From NCBI GenBank assembly GCA_944390455.1, contig CALXPU010000008.1, forward strand, positions 1 through 63,058: a stretch of DNA of 63,058 nt, read 5' to 3'. Positions 9,648-17,355 of this stretch are shown here, piece after piece. The notes beneath the pieces were generated by a model. The model worked only from the letters and a program-made list of their open reading frames with translations. It was not told the origin of the DNA and searched no databases. Numbering within the stretch: position 1 is the stretch's first letter; each line of letters starts with the position of its first letter. This DNA is from an uncultured Alphaproteobacteria bacterium. Lineage in GTDB: Bacteria > Pseudomonadota > Alphaproteobacteria > RF32 > CAG-239. A program made the position numbers and the translations under genes.

Positions 9648-9682
9648 AAACTGCTTCCGATTTTTTCGGAGGCAGTTTTTTT
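9648..9682 (+). terminator. Terminator of repeat-protein gene 1
   Basis: The stem AAACTGC-T-TCCGA (9648-9660) pairs with TCGGA-G-GCAGTTT (66-78 of the same kilobase), followed by a run of T. It closes gene 1 before the next promoter at 9684. Confidence 0.85.
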
Positions 9683-9683
9683 G

Positions 9684-9758
9684 TTGACTCAAATGTTTTT
9701 TGGTTTACGATTAGCTTAAATTATTAACTTTATGTTTTACTATTAATTTTTATTTATT
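9684..9758 (+). promoter_or_regulatory. Promoter and conserved SD-less leader, repeat-protein gene 2
   Basis: TTGACT (9684-9689) and TACGAT (9706-9711) are spaced 16 bases apart. The leader holds TTATTAACTTTATGTTT and ends TTTATT before the ATG, with no Shine-Dalgarno. A four-codon open frame ATG TTT TAC TAT TAA lies at 9732-9746, 27 bases before the gene start. Confidence 0.6.
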
Positions 9759-11534
9759 ATGCGTACCAATCAATTAAAAACGCCTTCTCTCCTAGAAACT
9801 TGGAGGCAGGTCTTGCTTTTTCTGATTTTTCACAAAGAAATTGCTCCTCAATATCATTCTCAAATGGTTTTGCTCCACGGTTGTTCAAAGAAATCTCTTT
9901 TTCTGTATGTGAAAATTTTTCCGCTCACTGATGAAGCTTTGATGCTCTTATTTCAAAAAGCTGATAAAGCATTTATTCATGATTTTTTATCTCATTATTT
10001 CTGGAATTTTCCGCAAAATGGCGAACAAATTCTTTTAGATAGATTTGGACTCGATTTTCTGATTGATAATTCAAAATGGACGTTGTCTACAAAAACAGAG
10101 TTGACTTTACTGCAACTAGAAAATGCTGAGCTGATTGGAAAATACATTAATCAATGTACTTTTACTCCTGAGGCTGAGTTAGAATTTTTCAAGAAATCTT
10201 TTCCAGATTTGCAAAAAGCTTATGCCGAAAAAAATGATTTATGTGATAAGACAGAAAAATTTTTACTTGAAACGAAAAACTTTGAGTTGCTCTCCACTCA
10301 TCTTGTTAAATTTGGTTTGAAGGATGATGTGGTTGAAACTTTTTATCGTGAAGCTCCTGATGATTTGGTTTTGACATACTTAAGTGAAGTTTCCGGTTAT
10401 CCCTCCGATAAGGAGTTTAAGACTCTTTTATCCAGATCCGTTGCAGATTTTATCAAACAAATTGTTTTAAGATTTGATGATATAAATTATCGTCATTTAA
10501 AGATGTTGTTAAAATCTAAATATGCTAATTTAGTGGGTGCATATTTGGAACAAAAAGCTGAACAAAAATCTTCTTTACCCGATACGGCGTGGAGTAGTTT
10601 GTTTAATGTTCCAGAATTTCAGTGTTACCTCAAATTTGCATTAGACCATTTTGATTTGCCTGAGGAATTTGAGGTCCGTTTATTTAAAACGCAACTTTCG
10701 GATTTATTGGAATACTATACTCAAAATCATGCTTTTCAAAATTGGGGATTTCCGATGTTGCTTGCTTTAGGTAAACGAGATCTTTTGTTGAACTATTTGA
10801 CTTTTCATCAACTTTCTTGGAGTGATGAGTGCTTGTTAATTGAGCAAAATGACAAGGAACTAATTGATTGTTATCTTAAGAAGCATTCCTTTAGTTCGTA
10901 TGCTCAAGCGATTAGAATAAAAACTGCGGGCTTTTCAAATGCTCTGGCTATTGTCAAGACGCTTGAAAAGTTTGATGACTTTATTCTTGATGCTTTATTT
11001 TATCATAATGAAGAAGAATTGTGGGATGTTTATCTCTCTCATTGTAACTACCATTTTAGAGAAGATTTGTTAATTAAATTTTGTGAATGTGCCAATGTTG
11101 ATGTTATTATCAACTACCTTTCTTACTATTTAATTGATGGAAAACTTTCTTTGAAACTAGGTAACGACAAATTGGAAGATGAACTTTATTCTACGTTGTA
11201 CAAACGACAAAATGAAAAGATTACAAGCTTTTTGTTACAATACTCATCTCCTGTATCTATTCATGAGTGTTGGTTTATTCGTTATGCTTCTTATGATTTT
11301 ATCAAGCAATTCTTAGAGAATTTGCTTAATGAGAATATTGAGCTTTCCGCTGAGGCTGAAAAAGAATTAATTTGCAGAAAATATGAAGATTTATTGCAGC
11401 TTTATTTCGCTCATTATTCTTTGTACCAAAGTAACCTTGCTGTCATGGCGCATTTGCTTTCTCCGGAACTTATGAGAGATTATCTCTTAAGCCATAGAGA
11501 AGACAAAGATTTAATTCAACAACTGTTGTCTTAA
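9759..11534 (+). CDS. 26-residue helical repeat protein, paralogue 2
   Basis: This 591-aa protein has the same architecture as its neighbours. The N-terminus contains QYHSQMVLLHGCSKKSLFLY, a block closely resembled in paralogue 3 (MMELKGCSKKALALYL) and paralogue 4. Degenerate 26-residue units follow to the C-terminus, for example CLLIEQNDKELIDCYLKKHS. It has no signal peptide, membrane helix or enzymatic motif, and a handful of scattered Cys. Sequence identity to the other copies is low outside the repeat positions, so the duplication is old. It is monocistronic, with a terminator at 11546. Function unknown. Confidence 0.85.
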   Translation: MRTNQLKTPSLLETWRQVLLFLIFHKEIAPQYHSQMVLLHGCSKKSLFLYVKIFPLTDEALMLLFQKADKAFIHDFLSHYFWNFPQNGEQILLDRFGLDFLIDNSKWTLSTKTELTLLQLENAELIGKYINQCTFTPEAELEFFKKSFPDLQKAYAEKNDLCDKTEKFLLETKNFELLSTHLVKFGLKDDVVETFYREAPDDLVLTYLSEVSGYPSDKEFKTLLSRSVADFIKQIVLRFDDINYRHLKMLLKSKYANLVGAYLEQKAEQKSSLPDTAWSSLFNVPEFQCYLKFALDHFDLPEEFEVRLFKTQLSDLLEYYTQNHAFQNWGFPMLLALGKRDLLLNYLTFHQLSWSDECLLIEQNDKELIDCYLKKHSFSSYAQAIRIKTAGFSNALAIVKTLEKFDDFILDALFYHNEEELWDVYLSHCNYHFREDLLIKFCECANVDVIINYLSYYLIDGKLSLKLGNDKLEDELYSTLYKRQNEKITSFLLQYSSPVSIHECWFIRYASYDFIKQFLENLLNENIELSAEAEKELICRKYEDLLQLYFAHYSLYQSNLAVMAHLLSPELMRDYLLSHREDKDLIQQLLS

Positions 11535-11545
11535 TCTACTTTACG

Positions 11546-11575
11546 GCCTTTCCTTCTTTGAGGAAAGGCTTTTTT
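11546..11575 (+). terminator. Terminator of repeat-protein gene 2
   Basis: The stem GCCTTTCCT (11546-11554) pairs with AGGAAAGGC (11561-11569) and is followed by TTTTTT. It lies 16 bases before the next TTGACA. Confidence 0.88.
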
Positions 11576-11590
11576 ATTCCCCCTAATTTA

Positions 11591-11668
11591 TTGACAAAAA
11601 ACTTTTTATGTTTTAGTTTATGAAGCCTATTAATAACTTTATGTTTAACTATTAACTTTTTTATCATT
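11591..11668 (+). promoter_or_regulatory. Promoter and conserved SD-less leader, repeat-protein gene 3
   Basis: TTGACA (11591-11596) and a weaker TAGTTT (11614-11619) are spaced 17 bases apart. The leader contains TTAATAACTTTATGTTT and ends ATCATT before the ATG, like gene 1. The mini-frame ATG TTT AAC TAT TAA lies at 11641-11655, 28 bases upstream of the start. Confidence 0.6.
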
Positions 11669-13447
11669 ATGGGAAAAGAAGTAAAAAGACCTTTAGTCTG
11701 GGCTACCCGACTAGAAGTATGGAAATTTTTGCGAAAGTATCAAAAAAATCAGTATTATGAAATTGATCCTAAACATCATTTGAACATGATGGAGCTTAAA
11801 GGATGTTCTAAAAAGGCTCTTGCTCTGTATTTAGAATGTCGCCACTCTATTTCTGAAGATGTTATTCTGTTTTTATTGAAAAATAAAAATACGGAGATGC
11901 TTCAATTTTGGGCTGAACACGCAAAAAATGTTTCCCTCTCTCCGGAAACTGAAAAAGCTGTTATTGCAAAATTTGGATTTGATGTATTGCTTAAAAACAA
12001 TATTCATCTATCTGAGAAATCTACATTAAAATTTTTACAGGGAAAGAGCTTGTCGCATCTTCCTTCGTCGTATTTGCGTTGTTTAACATTTTCACCCAAC
12101 ACAGAAGAAACTCTGCTTAAGTTGAAAAATCCTGAACTTACTTGTTCCTATCTTTGTGATCACATGGTTAATGACTGTAGTCAACATCTCATTCTTCTTT
12201 ATGATGAACCTGATGTGTATAAAGCTTTTGCATGGCATAATTCCTTTGAAAATATATTGGATGATATTATCAAGACGAAATCTTTGGAAATTTCCAAAAT
12301 TGCTTTGCTGAATACACCAGATCTCCCTGTTGAAATTGAGAAAATTTTGGTTGATACTAATAACTTACCTCTATTAGAGTTTTGTATTAATCATATTAAA
12401 TTTTCCGATGAAGTCGTTGATTATTTAGCACAAAATGCATCTGATGAAGTTTTTGAAACTTATGCCAGACATGAAGATTTCTCTGATATAGACTGTCGTG
12501 ACAGCGTTTATCAAAGGCTATTTGAACCTCGGCATTTAGAACTTCTTAAAGAACATTTACAGGAATATTGCGTTCCCGGTAAATTTGAAATTCGTTTGCT
12601 TGAAAGTGGCAATAAAGATTTAATTGATCTTTATTTTAAAGATAGTTTTGAACTTTCTCCAGAAGCAAAAGCTTGGCTTATGGAGCATCAACAATCTGAG
12701 TATGCCGCAAAATTGCTTGAGCATGTTGATGACTTGGGGTATTTGGGAGAAGTCGCCTTATTTAAATCCGGCGATGATGTGAAAATTAAACATTACATTG
12801 CTTCACACACTCTAAATATTATCTCAGATGCTGCTCTGTTTAAATTTGCATCTTCTCAGGTGGTAAGAGAGCATTTAAATTCGTGGGTTCCAGGCTGTTT
12901 AGCTCAGATAGCTTTAATTAAAAGACATGATTTTGAACTTTTAAAATCTCTTTGGATTGATGGCTTTGAGTTTGATGATGCGCCATTGAGAATTTTCTTA
13001 AACGAAGCTGATGATGATACAATTTTAATGTATCTTCAATATTTGGCAGCTAATTATGAAGATTTTTCTCTTGGTTCTGATACTGACGAGTCCGAGAATC
13101 CTTTGCCTCTAAGCGAAATTTTGCATCAAAGACACTTGGATAAATCCGCAATGTTCTTTGTTTCAAACACTTCTCTTACAGAAGCTGATGAATGTGCTTT
13201 GGCTGCTTTGGGTTCAAAAGAAGTTATTCAAACTTATCTTAAGGAACATAATTTGTGTTCAGAAGCTGAAAAATTATTGCTTTGTCGTGGAGATATAGAA
13301 CTTGTTCGACAATATATTTCTGAGAGCGAACTTTATAGCGATAATGAACAATACCTATTTGTTTTTGATGATTGGGATTTGATAAACTTCTATCAGGAAA
13401 AACACGGCTTTTCAGACTGTGATATTACTGAAGCTATGGATAATTAA
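11669..13447 (+). CDS. 26-residue helical repeat protein, paralogue 3
   Basis: This 592-aa protein begins with a basic segment (GKEVKRP) and the GCSKKALALYL block near residue 50. About 22 helical units follow. At the C-terminus two successive units are easily aligned: EKLLLCRGDIELVRQYISES (then ELYSDN) and EQYLFVFDDWDLINFYQEKH. The total charge is acidic. There is no export signal. It differs from the other copies by an acidic insertion (DTDESEN) near residue 475. It lies between its own promoter and a terminator at 13459. Function unknown; a protein-binding solenoid is the simplest inference. Confidence 0.85.
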   Translation: MGKEVKRPLVWATRLEVWKFLRKYQKNQYYEIDPKHHLNMMELKGCSKKALALYLECRHSISEDVILFLLKNKNTEMLQFWAEHAKNVSLSPETEKAVIAKFGFDVLLKNNIHLSEKSTLKFLQGKSLSHLPSSYLRCLTFSPNTEETLLKLKNPELTCSYLCDHMVNDCSQHLILLYDEPDVYKAFAWHNSFENILDDIIKTKSLEISKIALLNTPDLPVEIEKILVDTNNLPLLEFCINHIKFSDEVVDYLAQNASDEVFETYARHEDFSDIDCRDSVYQRLFEPRHLELLKEHLQEYCVPGKFEIRLLESGNKDLIDLYFKDSFELSPEAKAWLMEHQQSEYAAKLLEHVDDLGYLGEVALFKSGDDVKIKHYIASHTLNIISDAALFKFASSQVVREHLNSWVPGCLAQIALIKRHDFELLKSLWIDGFEFDDAPLRIFLNEADDDTILMYLQYLAANYEDFSLGSDTDESENPLPLSEILHQRHLDKSAMFFVSNTSLTEADECALAALGSKEVIQTYLKEHNLCSEAEKLLLCRGDIELVRQYISESELYSDNEQYLFVFDDWDLINFYQEKHGFSDCDITEAMDN

Positions 13448-13458
13448 ACTTCTTTTTT

Positions 13459-13491
13459 AAGACTCCCCCTTTATTGGCGGGAGTCTTTTTT
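13459..13491 (+). terminator. Terminator of repeat-protein gene 3
   Basis: AAGACTCCC (13459-13467) pairs with GGGAGTCTT (13479-13487), followed by a T run. The next -35 box starts two bases later at 13493. Confidence 0.87.
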
Positions 13492-13492
13492 A

Positions 13493-13569
13493 TTGACAAC
13501 ATCCCTTTTTCTTCCTATTCTTTTGTTCAGTTAAATAATTCTATGTTTCATTATTAAAATTTTATATTT
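13493..13569 (+). promoter_or_regulatory. Promoter and conserved SD-less leader, repeat-protein gene 4
   Basis: TTGACA (13493-13498) and TATTCT (13516-13521) are spaced 17 bases apart. The leader carries AATTCTATGTTTCATTATTAA and ends TATATTT before the ATG. The mini-frame ATG TTT CAT TAT TAA spans 13543-13557, 27 bases before the start. No Shine-Dalgarno is seen. Confidence 0.62.
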
Positions 13570-14490
13570 ATGGAAGAAAAAGTTTGTCCAGAAAGGACGC
13601 GGTTATTGAAAAAAGCTAAATGGGCTATTCGCAAGTCTTATTGGCTAAATGTCCGTTTGCCAATTGAGTATCATTCTATTTTGATTAATCTAGAATGTTG
13701 CTCCTTACATTGTTTGCGGATATGTTTGCAAAATTGCTCGTTATCTCCATATGACGAGATGCTCTTGTGTGATAAATATGCAAATGACCATCCTGAAATT
13801 CTTAAAGAATACATTGGAGATCATGGTGCAACGGAAGCTCTATTGTTTAAGTTTATTGAGAATAAAAATCTGGAACTACTTCAGTATTTTATTGATTGGA
13901 GAATAAAGAACTATTGTAGAGATGATGCTCTTTTACCTCCAAATGTTCAAATTGAGCTTATCAATTCTGACGATGTTTCACTCTTTCAAGAGATTATTAA
14001 ATCTGGTGTACGTTTGACATCTCCTGCTTTTGGGGCTTTGCTTAAATGTGGTAATTATGACATGCTTGACTTTTACTGCAATTTTTGCCTTAAAAAAAAT
14101 ACAACTTCTTATTTGGGTGACAAATGGTTTGATATTCTCTTTGAACATCATGATATTAAATCTATCAAATTACTTACTAACTTCTTTAGGTTGTCTTGTG
14201 TGAACTTAATTGCCTTGATTAATGCTAATCAGGATAATTTCATTACGGAGTATTTTTGTTGCTCTGAGATTAGTGATGTTGTTCAATGTCATATTGCTCA
14301 GAGTAAAAACAAACGGCTCATCGCTCTTTATCTTAAAAATAAGCCTTTTGCAAAAAAAGCTCAGATTGAATTGGTTAAGTCCGGTTTCAAAGATTTGCTT
14401 AAATTGCATTATCTGAGATATGGTCTTGATGATGATACTATAATCTTTCAGGCTAGTCTTAACAATGTCAAAAGCTATTTAGGTGTTTAA
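13570..14490 (+). CDS. 26-residue helical repeat protein, paralogue 4 (short form)
   Basis: This 306-aa member of the array is about half the length of the first three, equivalent to roughly eleven units. The N-terminus keeps the family start: YHSILINLECCSLHCLRICL aligns with the YHxxxxxLxGCSKKxLxLYL block of paralogues 2 and 3. It is richer in cysteine than its relatives (clusters CCS and CSSLH-type). The C-terminus ends in a recognisable unit (KKAQIELVKSGFKDLLKLHY). There is no frameshift remnant downstream before the terminator, so it appears to be a complete short form, not a broken gene. Function unknown. Confidence 0.82.
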   Translation: MEEKVCPERTRLLKKAKWAIRKSYWLNVRLPIEYHSILINLECCSLHCLRICLQNCSLSPYDEMLLCDKYANDHPEILKEYIGDHGATEALLFKFIENKNLELLQYFIDWRIKNYCRDDALLPPNVQIELINSDDVSLFQEIIKSGVRLTSPAFGALLKCGNYDMLDFYCNFCLKKNTTSYLGDKWFDILFEHHDIKSIKLLTNFFRLSCVNLIALINANQDNFITEYFCCSEISDVVQCHIAQSKNKRLIALYLKNKPFAKKAQIELVKSGFKDLLKLHYLRYGLDDDTIIFQASLNNVKSYLGV

Positions 14491-14506
14491 CTTTTCAGCA
14501 TTTTTT

Positions 14507-14534
14507 AAGCCCCGATTTCTCGGGGCTTTTTTTA
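14507..14534 (+). terminator. Terminator of repeat-protein gene 4
   Basis: AAGCCCCGA (14507-14515) pairs with TCGGGGCTT (14520-14528), followed by TTTTTT. The T tract abuts the stop codon of the convergent gene at 14532. Confidence 0.9.
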
Positions 14535-15005
14535 TTGAACCTTTTGTAGCTGTTGAAGCGTCACAACGTAACAATTCAATTGCATATTATTAATCTGCTC
14601 AACAATCCTTTCTCCGTCAATTTCAAAAATACTACTCACTTTTGAATTGTATCCAAATGGATTATTTCCGGTATCTTTGATATTATCCAACATCCAAAAC
14701 ACATCCCACAAAACAAACCCTCCATATATGGCTGACAGCATTTTAGCCGTCTGCCTATCTCCATGAAAGGCATATTTTCTTTTTCCTGGTTTTGTTGGAT
14801 ATTCTGCCAATACCTGAACTTCTTCCGGAGCAATTTTAGCTACATGTTTTGCTCCTGCGATATATGCAGCAGCTCCTCCATATTCATTTGTTCCGATATA
14901 ACGAACATAGAATACATTACTTTTCTTAAAAACTAACTCTACCTTCATATTTTGTTCTAAATATGTAAGGAACGTCTTTTCTTGTTCTTGTGTTATCATA
15001 CGCAT
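14532..15005 (-). CDS. Hypothetical protein inside the repeat-protein array
   Basis: This 157-aa soluble protein is unrelated to the flanking repeat proteins. It mixes predicted strands and helices (KVELVFKKSNVFYVRYIGTN, then EYGGAAAYIAGAKHVAKIAP), has no signal peptide and no motif I recognise. Met3 is an alternative start. Like its neighbours it lacks a Shine-Dalgarno, and its leader has ACTATTAA shortly before the start, the same short string seen in the leaders of paralogues 2 and 3. It is the only leftward gene in the array and converges on paralogue 4. Function unknown. Confidence 0.75.
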   Translation of the reverse strand: MRMITQEQEKTFLTYLEQNMKVELVFKKSNVFYVRYIGTNEYGGAAAYIAGAKHVAKIAPEEVQVLAEYPTKPGKRKYAFHGDRQTAKMLSAIYGGFVLWDVFWMLDNIKDTGNNPFGYNSKVSSIFEIDGERIVEQINNMQLNCYVVTLQQLQKVQ

Positions 15006-15044
15006 ATGTTTTTAATAGTTATAATAATTTTTTTACTGTCTTTA

Positions 15045-15072
15045 ACTTTATATTCTTTCCTTTTTTTGTCAA
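15045..15072 (-). promoter_or_regulatory. Probable promoter of the inverted hypothetical gene
   Basis: TTGACA on the minus strand (15067-15072) has a weak TAAAGT at 15045-15050, spaced 16 bases. The -35 box forms an inverted repeat with the rightward TTGACA of paralogue 5 at 15082-15087, nine bases apart. Confidence 0.4.
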
Positions 15073-15081
15073 TAACCTTTC

Positions 15082-15159
15082 TTGACAAATTTATTGTCCT
15101 ATTTATAATACGCGCAGCAATTTAATTTTATGTCGTACTATTTTATTTTTTTTACAATT
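15082..15159 (+). promoter_or_regulatory. Promoter and conserved SD-less leader, repeat-protein gene 5
   Basis: TTGACA (15082-15087) and a perfect TATAAT (15104-15109) are 16 bases apart. The leader has AATTTAATTTTATG at 15119-15132, with the array's internal ATG at 15130. Here it runs ATG TCG TAC TAT and stays in frame with the gene, 30 bases before the preferred start. Confidence 0.65.
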
Positions 15160-15768
15160 ATGAAAGCTATTGAAATTTGGAACAATTTTCTTGCTGATAA
15201 GCAACAGTTGTCTGAAGGTGATGAACTTATTTTTGTACGTGAGGGGCTTGATGAATGGCTCTTAAAATATTTACAAAAATTTTCTCTTGGAGAAGAAGCT
15301 GAACTCCTTCTTATTACTTCTCGTTCTCATCCGGTTGTTTTGGATTATATCTATTTTTCTGATGAACCTTTTTTTATTAAATCAGAAGAAGCCTTGCTGA
15401 AACGAAAAGATACTGAGCTTATTTTGAAATATGCTCACAAATTTTGTTTTGTCCCAGAACTCCATGAATTTATGGTCAGTATTTCCGATGATGAGGTTTT
15501 GCTGGGATATTTTCTTGAGGAACATTTGTCTCCTGAAGGGGAAATAAAACTTATTGAGCGAAACTCCGATAAACTTTTTAGCGCATATATTAAAGAATAT
15601 GCTCTTAATGAAAAAGCGGAGCAATTCCTGATTGAACAGAAAAAATATGACTTGTTCAAAATCTATGTTTCTGAACACAATCGTATCGCTCAATCCTCTT
15701 TGGTTCTATTGGCTAATTCTCGTGACGAAAAAATGCTGGATATTTTCCGAGAATTCTGCTTATGCTAA
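15160..15768 (+). CDS. 26-residue helical repeat protein, paralogue 5 (shortest form)
   Basis: This 202-aa protein shows the repeat most regularly. Four successive units of exactly 26 residues begin EEALLKRKDTELILKY, HEFMVSISDDEVLLGY, EIKLIERNSDKLFSAY and EQFLIEQKKYDLFKIY, flanked by two partial or looser units. The pattern is a short helix, Asp/Asn turn, then a helix ending in Tyr. An in-frame ATG at 15130 would add MSYYFIFFTI, but that ATG corresponds to the conserved non-coding leader ATG of the other copies, so 15160 is preferred. There is no export signal. Being the shortest copy, it is the best reference for the repeat unit. Function unknown. Confidence 0.82.
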   Translation: MKAIEIWNNFLADKQQLSEGDELIFVREGLDEWLLKYLQKFSLGEEAELLLITSRSHPVVLDYIYFSDEPFFIKSEEALLKRKDTELILKYAHKFCFVPELHEFMVSISDDEVLLGYFLEEHLSPEGEIKLIERNSDKLFSAYIKEYALNEKAEQFLIEQKKYDLFKIYVSEHNRIAQSSLVLLANSRDEKMLDIFREFCLC

Positions 15769-15783
15769 AAACTTATTAATGAA

Positions 15784-15818
15784 AAACTCTCTAACCTTTA
15801 GGGCTAGAGAGTTTTTTT
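15784..15818 (+). terminator. Terminator of repeat-protein gene 5
   Basis: AAACTCTCTA (15784-15793) pairs with TAGAGAGTTT (15805-15814), followed by T residues. It separates the array from the leftward transporter gene. Confidence 0.87.
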
Positions 15819-15821
15819 ACA

Positions 15822-17210
15822 TTAAAATTCAGCGATTGCTTTTCCGCTTCGCCAGTTTTGTTCTATCTGCTCTAAAGAGCGCCCTTTCGTTTCCGGAATG
15901 TATTTCCATGTATAAAATAAACTGAAAATTCCAACTACTCCGAAAATACTAAAGGTTAATGCTTCCCCGATTGTTGCAAGCAATGTTGGGAAAATTAAAG
16001 CAACAATAAAGTTAAATACAAAGTTGGACATTGTTGCTATGCTCATTGCTGTTCCTCTTATTGCCAACGGCATGATTTCTGATATTAATATCCATGCTAT
16101 CGGACCTAATGAAAAAGCGAAACTTGCAATAAAGGTTATGATGCTGCCTACTGCTATCCATTTAGTATCATAGCCATAATTACTGCTTAGCCAGAAAGAG
16201 GCTGATAAAACAAATAAACTTACCGTAATGCCACTTAATCCCGCATATAATAAAGGTTTACGTCCTAATCTATCTGTAAAGAATATGGCCACAAATGTCA
16301 TTGCAAAATTGACAACACCTACTCCGACAGATGCATATAAAGCTCCAATGTTATCTGTAAAACCTGCTGCTTTAAATATTGTTGCAGCATAGTAGATAAT
16401 CGTATTTATACCTGTACAGATTTGAATGAACATTATAAAAATACCAACTAATACCGGACGCAACATCCAATTTTCAAAGACTTTTCCTTTTTTCTTTTCA
16501 CTTACTTTTAATGTTGCTTGAATTTCTTTAACTTGTTTGTCGGCATCTTCTTCCGGTTCAATCTTTTTGAAGATTTCTTTTGCTTCACTATAACGACGAC
16601 GGCTTATTAACCAACGTGGTGTATCGCCCAAGAAACTGATACCAACAAGCAAAATAATTGCCGGCACTAATCCCGCACCTAGCATCCAGCGCCAATTATA
16701 TTCTGATAACGCAAATACTCTGTTGATTAAATATGAGAATAAAATTCCAGCCGTAATTGCTAATTGATACAAAGAAACCAACATTCCTCTAACTTTTTGC
16801 GGTGATAGCTCTGATAAATACAACGGAATTACAAAGTTTACCATACCGATTGCCAATCCCAATATCATGCGTCCACAAACTAGCCATCCCACACTCGGGG
16901 CAAATCCGCAAATTATTGAACCTATTGCAAAAATTGTCGCAGTTGCTATGATGACTTTTTTACGGCCATACACATCTGCCAATACGCCATTTACCGCAGC
17001 ACCAACAACGGCTCCAACTAATGCGGAACTTACAACCCAGCCTTGTTGTAATGTGCTTAGTGGCCAGCTTTCATTTATATATAATAAAGCTCCTGAAATT
17101 ACACCTGTGTCAAATCCTGACAGTAAACCGCCTAATGAGGCTATGCCAGCTATTACATACAGTAACAAGTGCTTTACACGTCCTTTATTTTGAATTGTTG
17201 TCGCATTCAT
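15822..17210 (-). CDS. MFS sugar porter family transporter
   Basis: This inner-membrane transporter of 462 aa has twelve predicted helices and belongs to the sugar porter branch (XylE/GalP/AraE type), probably a sugar-proton symporter. Family signatures are GGLLSGFDTGVISGA in helix 1, the loop 2-3 motif ADVYGRKKVI, RWMLGAG, PRWLISRRR at the central loop, the loop 8-9 motif DRLGRKPLLYAG, and PETKGRSLE after helix 12. The frame opens at 17255, but the ATG at 17208-17210 has AAAGGA 8 bases upstream and is the likely start. The sugar cannot be assigned. It is a single-gene unit. Confidence 0.93.
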   Translation of the reverse strand: MNATTIQNKGRVKHLLLYVIAGIASLGGLLSGFDTGVISGALLYINESWPLSTLQQGWVVSSALVGAVVGAAVNGVLADVYGRKKVIIATATIFAIGSIICGFAPSVGWLVCGRMILGLAIGMVNFVIPLYLSELSPQKVRGMLVSLYQLAITAGILFSYLINRVFALSEYNWRWMLGAGLVPAIILLVGISFLGDTPRWLISRRRYSEAKEIFKKIEPEEDADKQVKEIQATLKVSEKKKGKVFENWMLRPVLVGIFIMFIQICTGINTIIYYAATIFKAAGFTDNIGALYASVGVGVVNFAMTFVAIFFTDRLGRKPLLYAGLSGITVSLFVLSASFWLSSNYGYDTKWIAVGSIITFIASFAFSLGPIAWILISEIMPLAIRGTAMSIATMSNFVFNFIVALIFPTLLATIGEALTFSIFGVVGIFSLFYTWKYIPETKGRSLEQIEQNWRSGKAIAEF

Positions 17211-17294
17211 GTCGGAAATCCTTTCATCTTCTTTATGATGATTGTAGTTTAGCATTAATAGTTTTAAAATTGTTTAATTATTCTCTCTTTATCC

Positions 17295-17323
17295 TTGACA
17301 AAAATTGACAAATACTGTATTTT
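17295..17323 (+). promoter_or_regulatory. Promoter of the histidine phosphatase gene
   Basis: TTGACA (17295-17300) and TATTTT (17318-17323) are spaced 17 bases. A second TTGACA follows at 17305-17310, giving tandem -35-like boxes with a 10-base period. No Shine-Dalgarno precedes the gene. Confidence 0.55.
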
Positions 17324-17355
17324 GTTTTTCGGTTAAATATAATTTAGTTACAGCT

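Noticed and set aside
15130..15159. ATG at 15130 as the start of paralogue 5
   Set aside because: The same ATG position in the other four leaders is not the gene start, and the added MSYYFIFFTI is not seen in paralogues.
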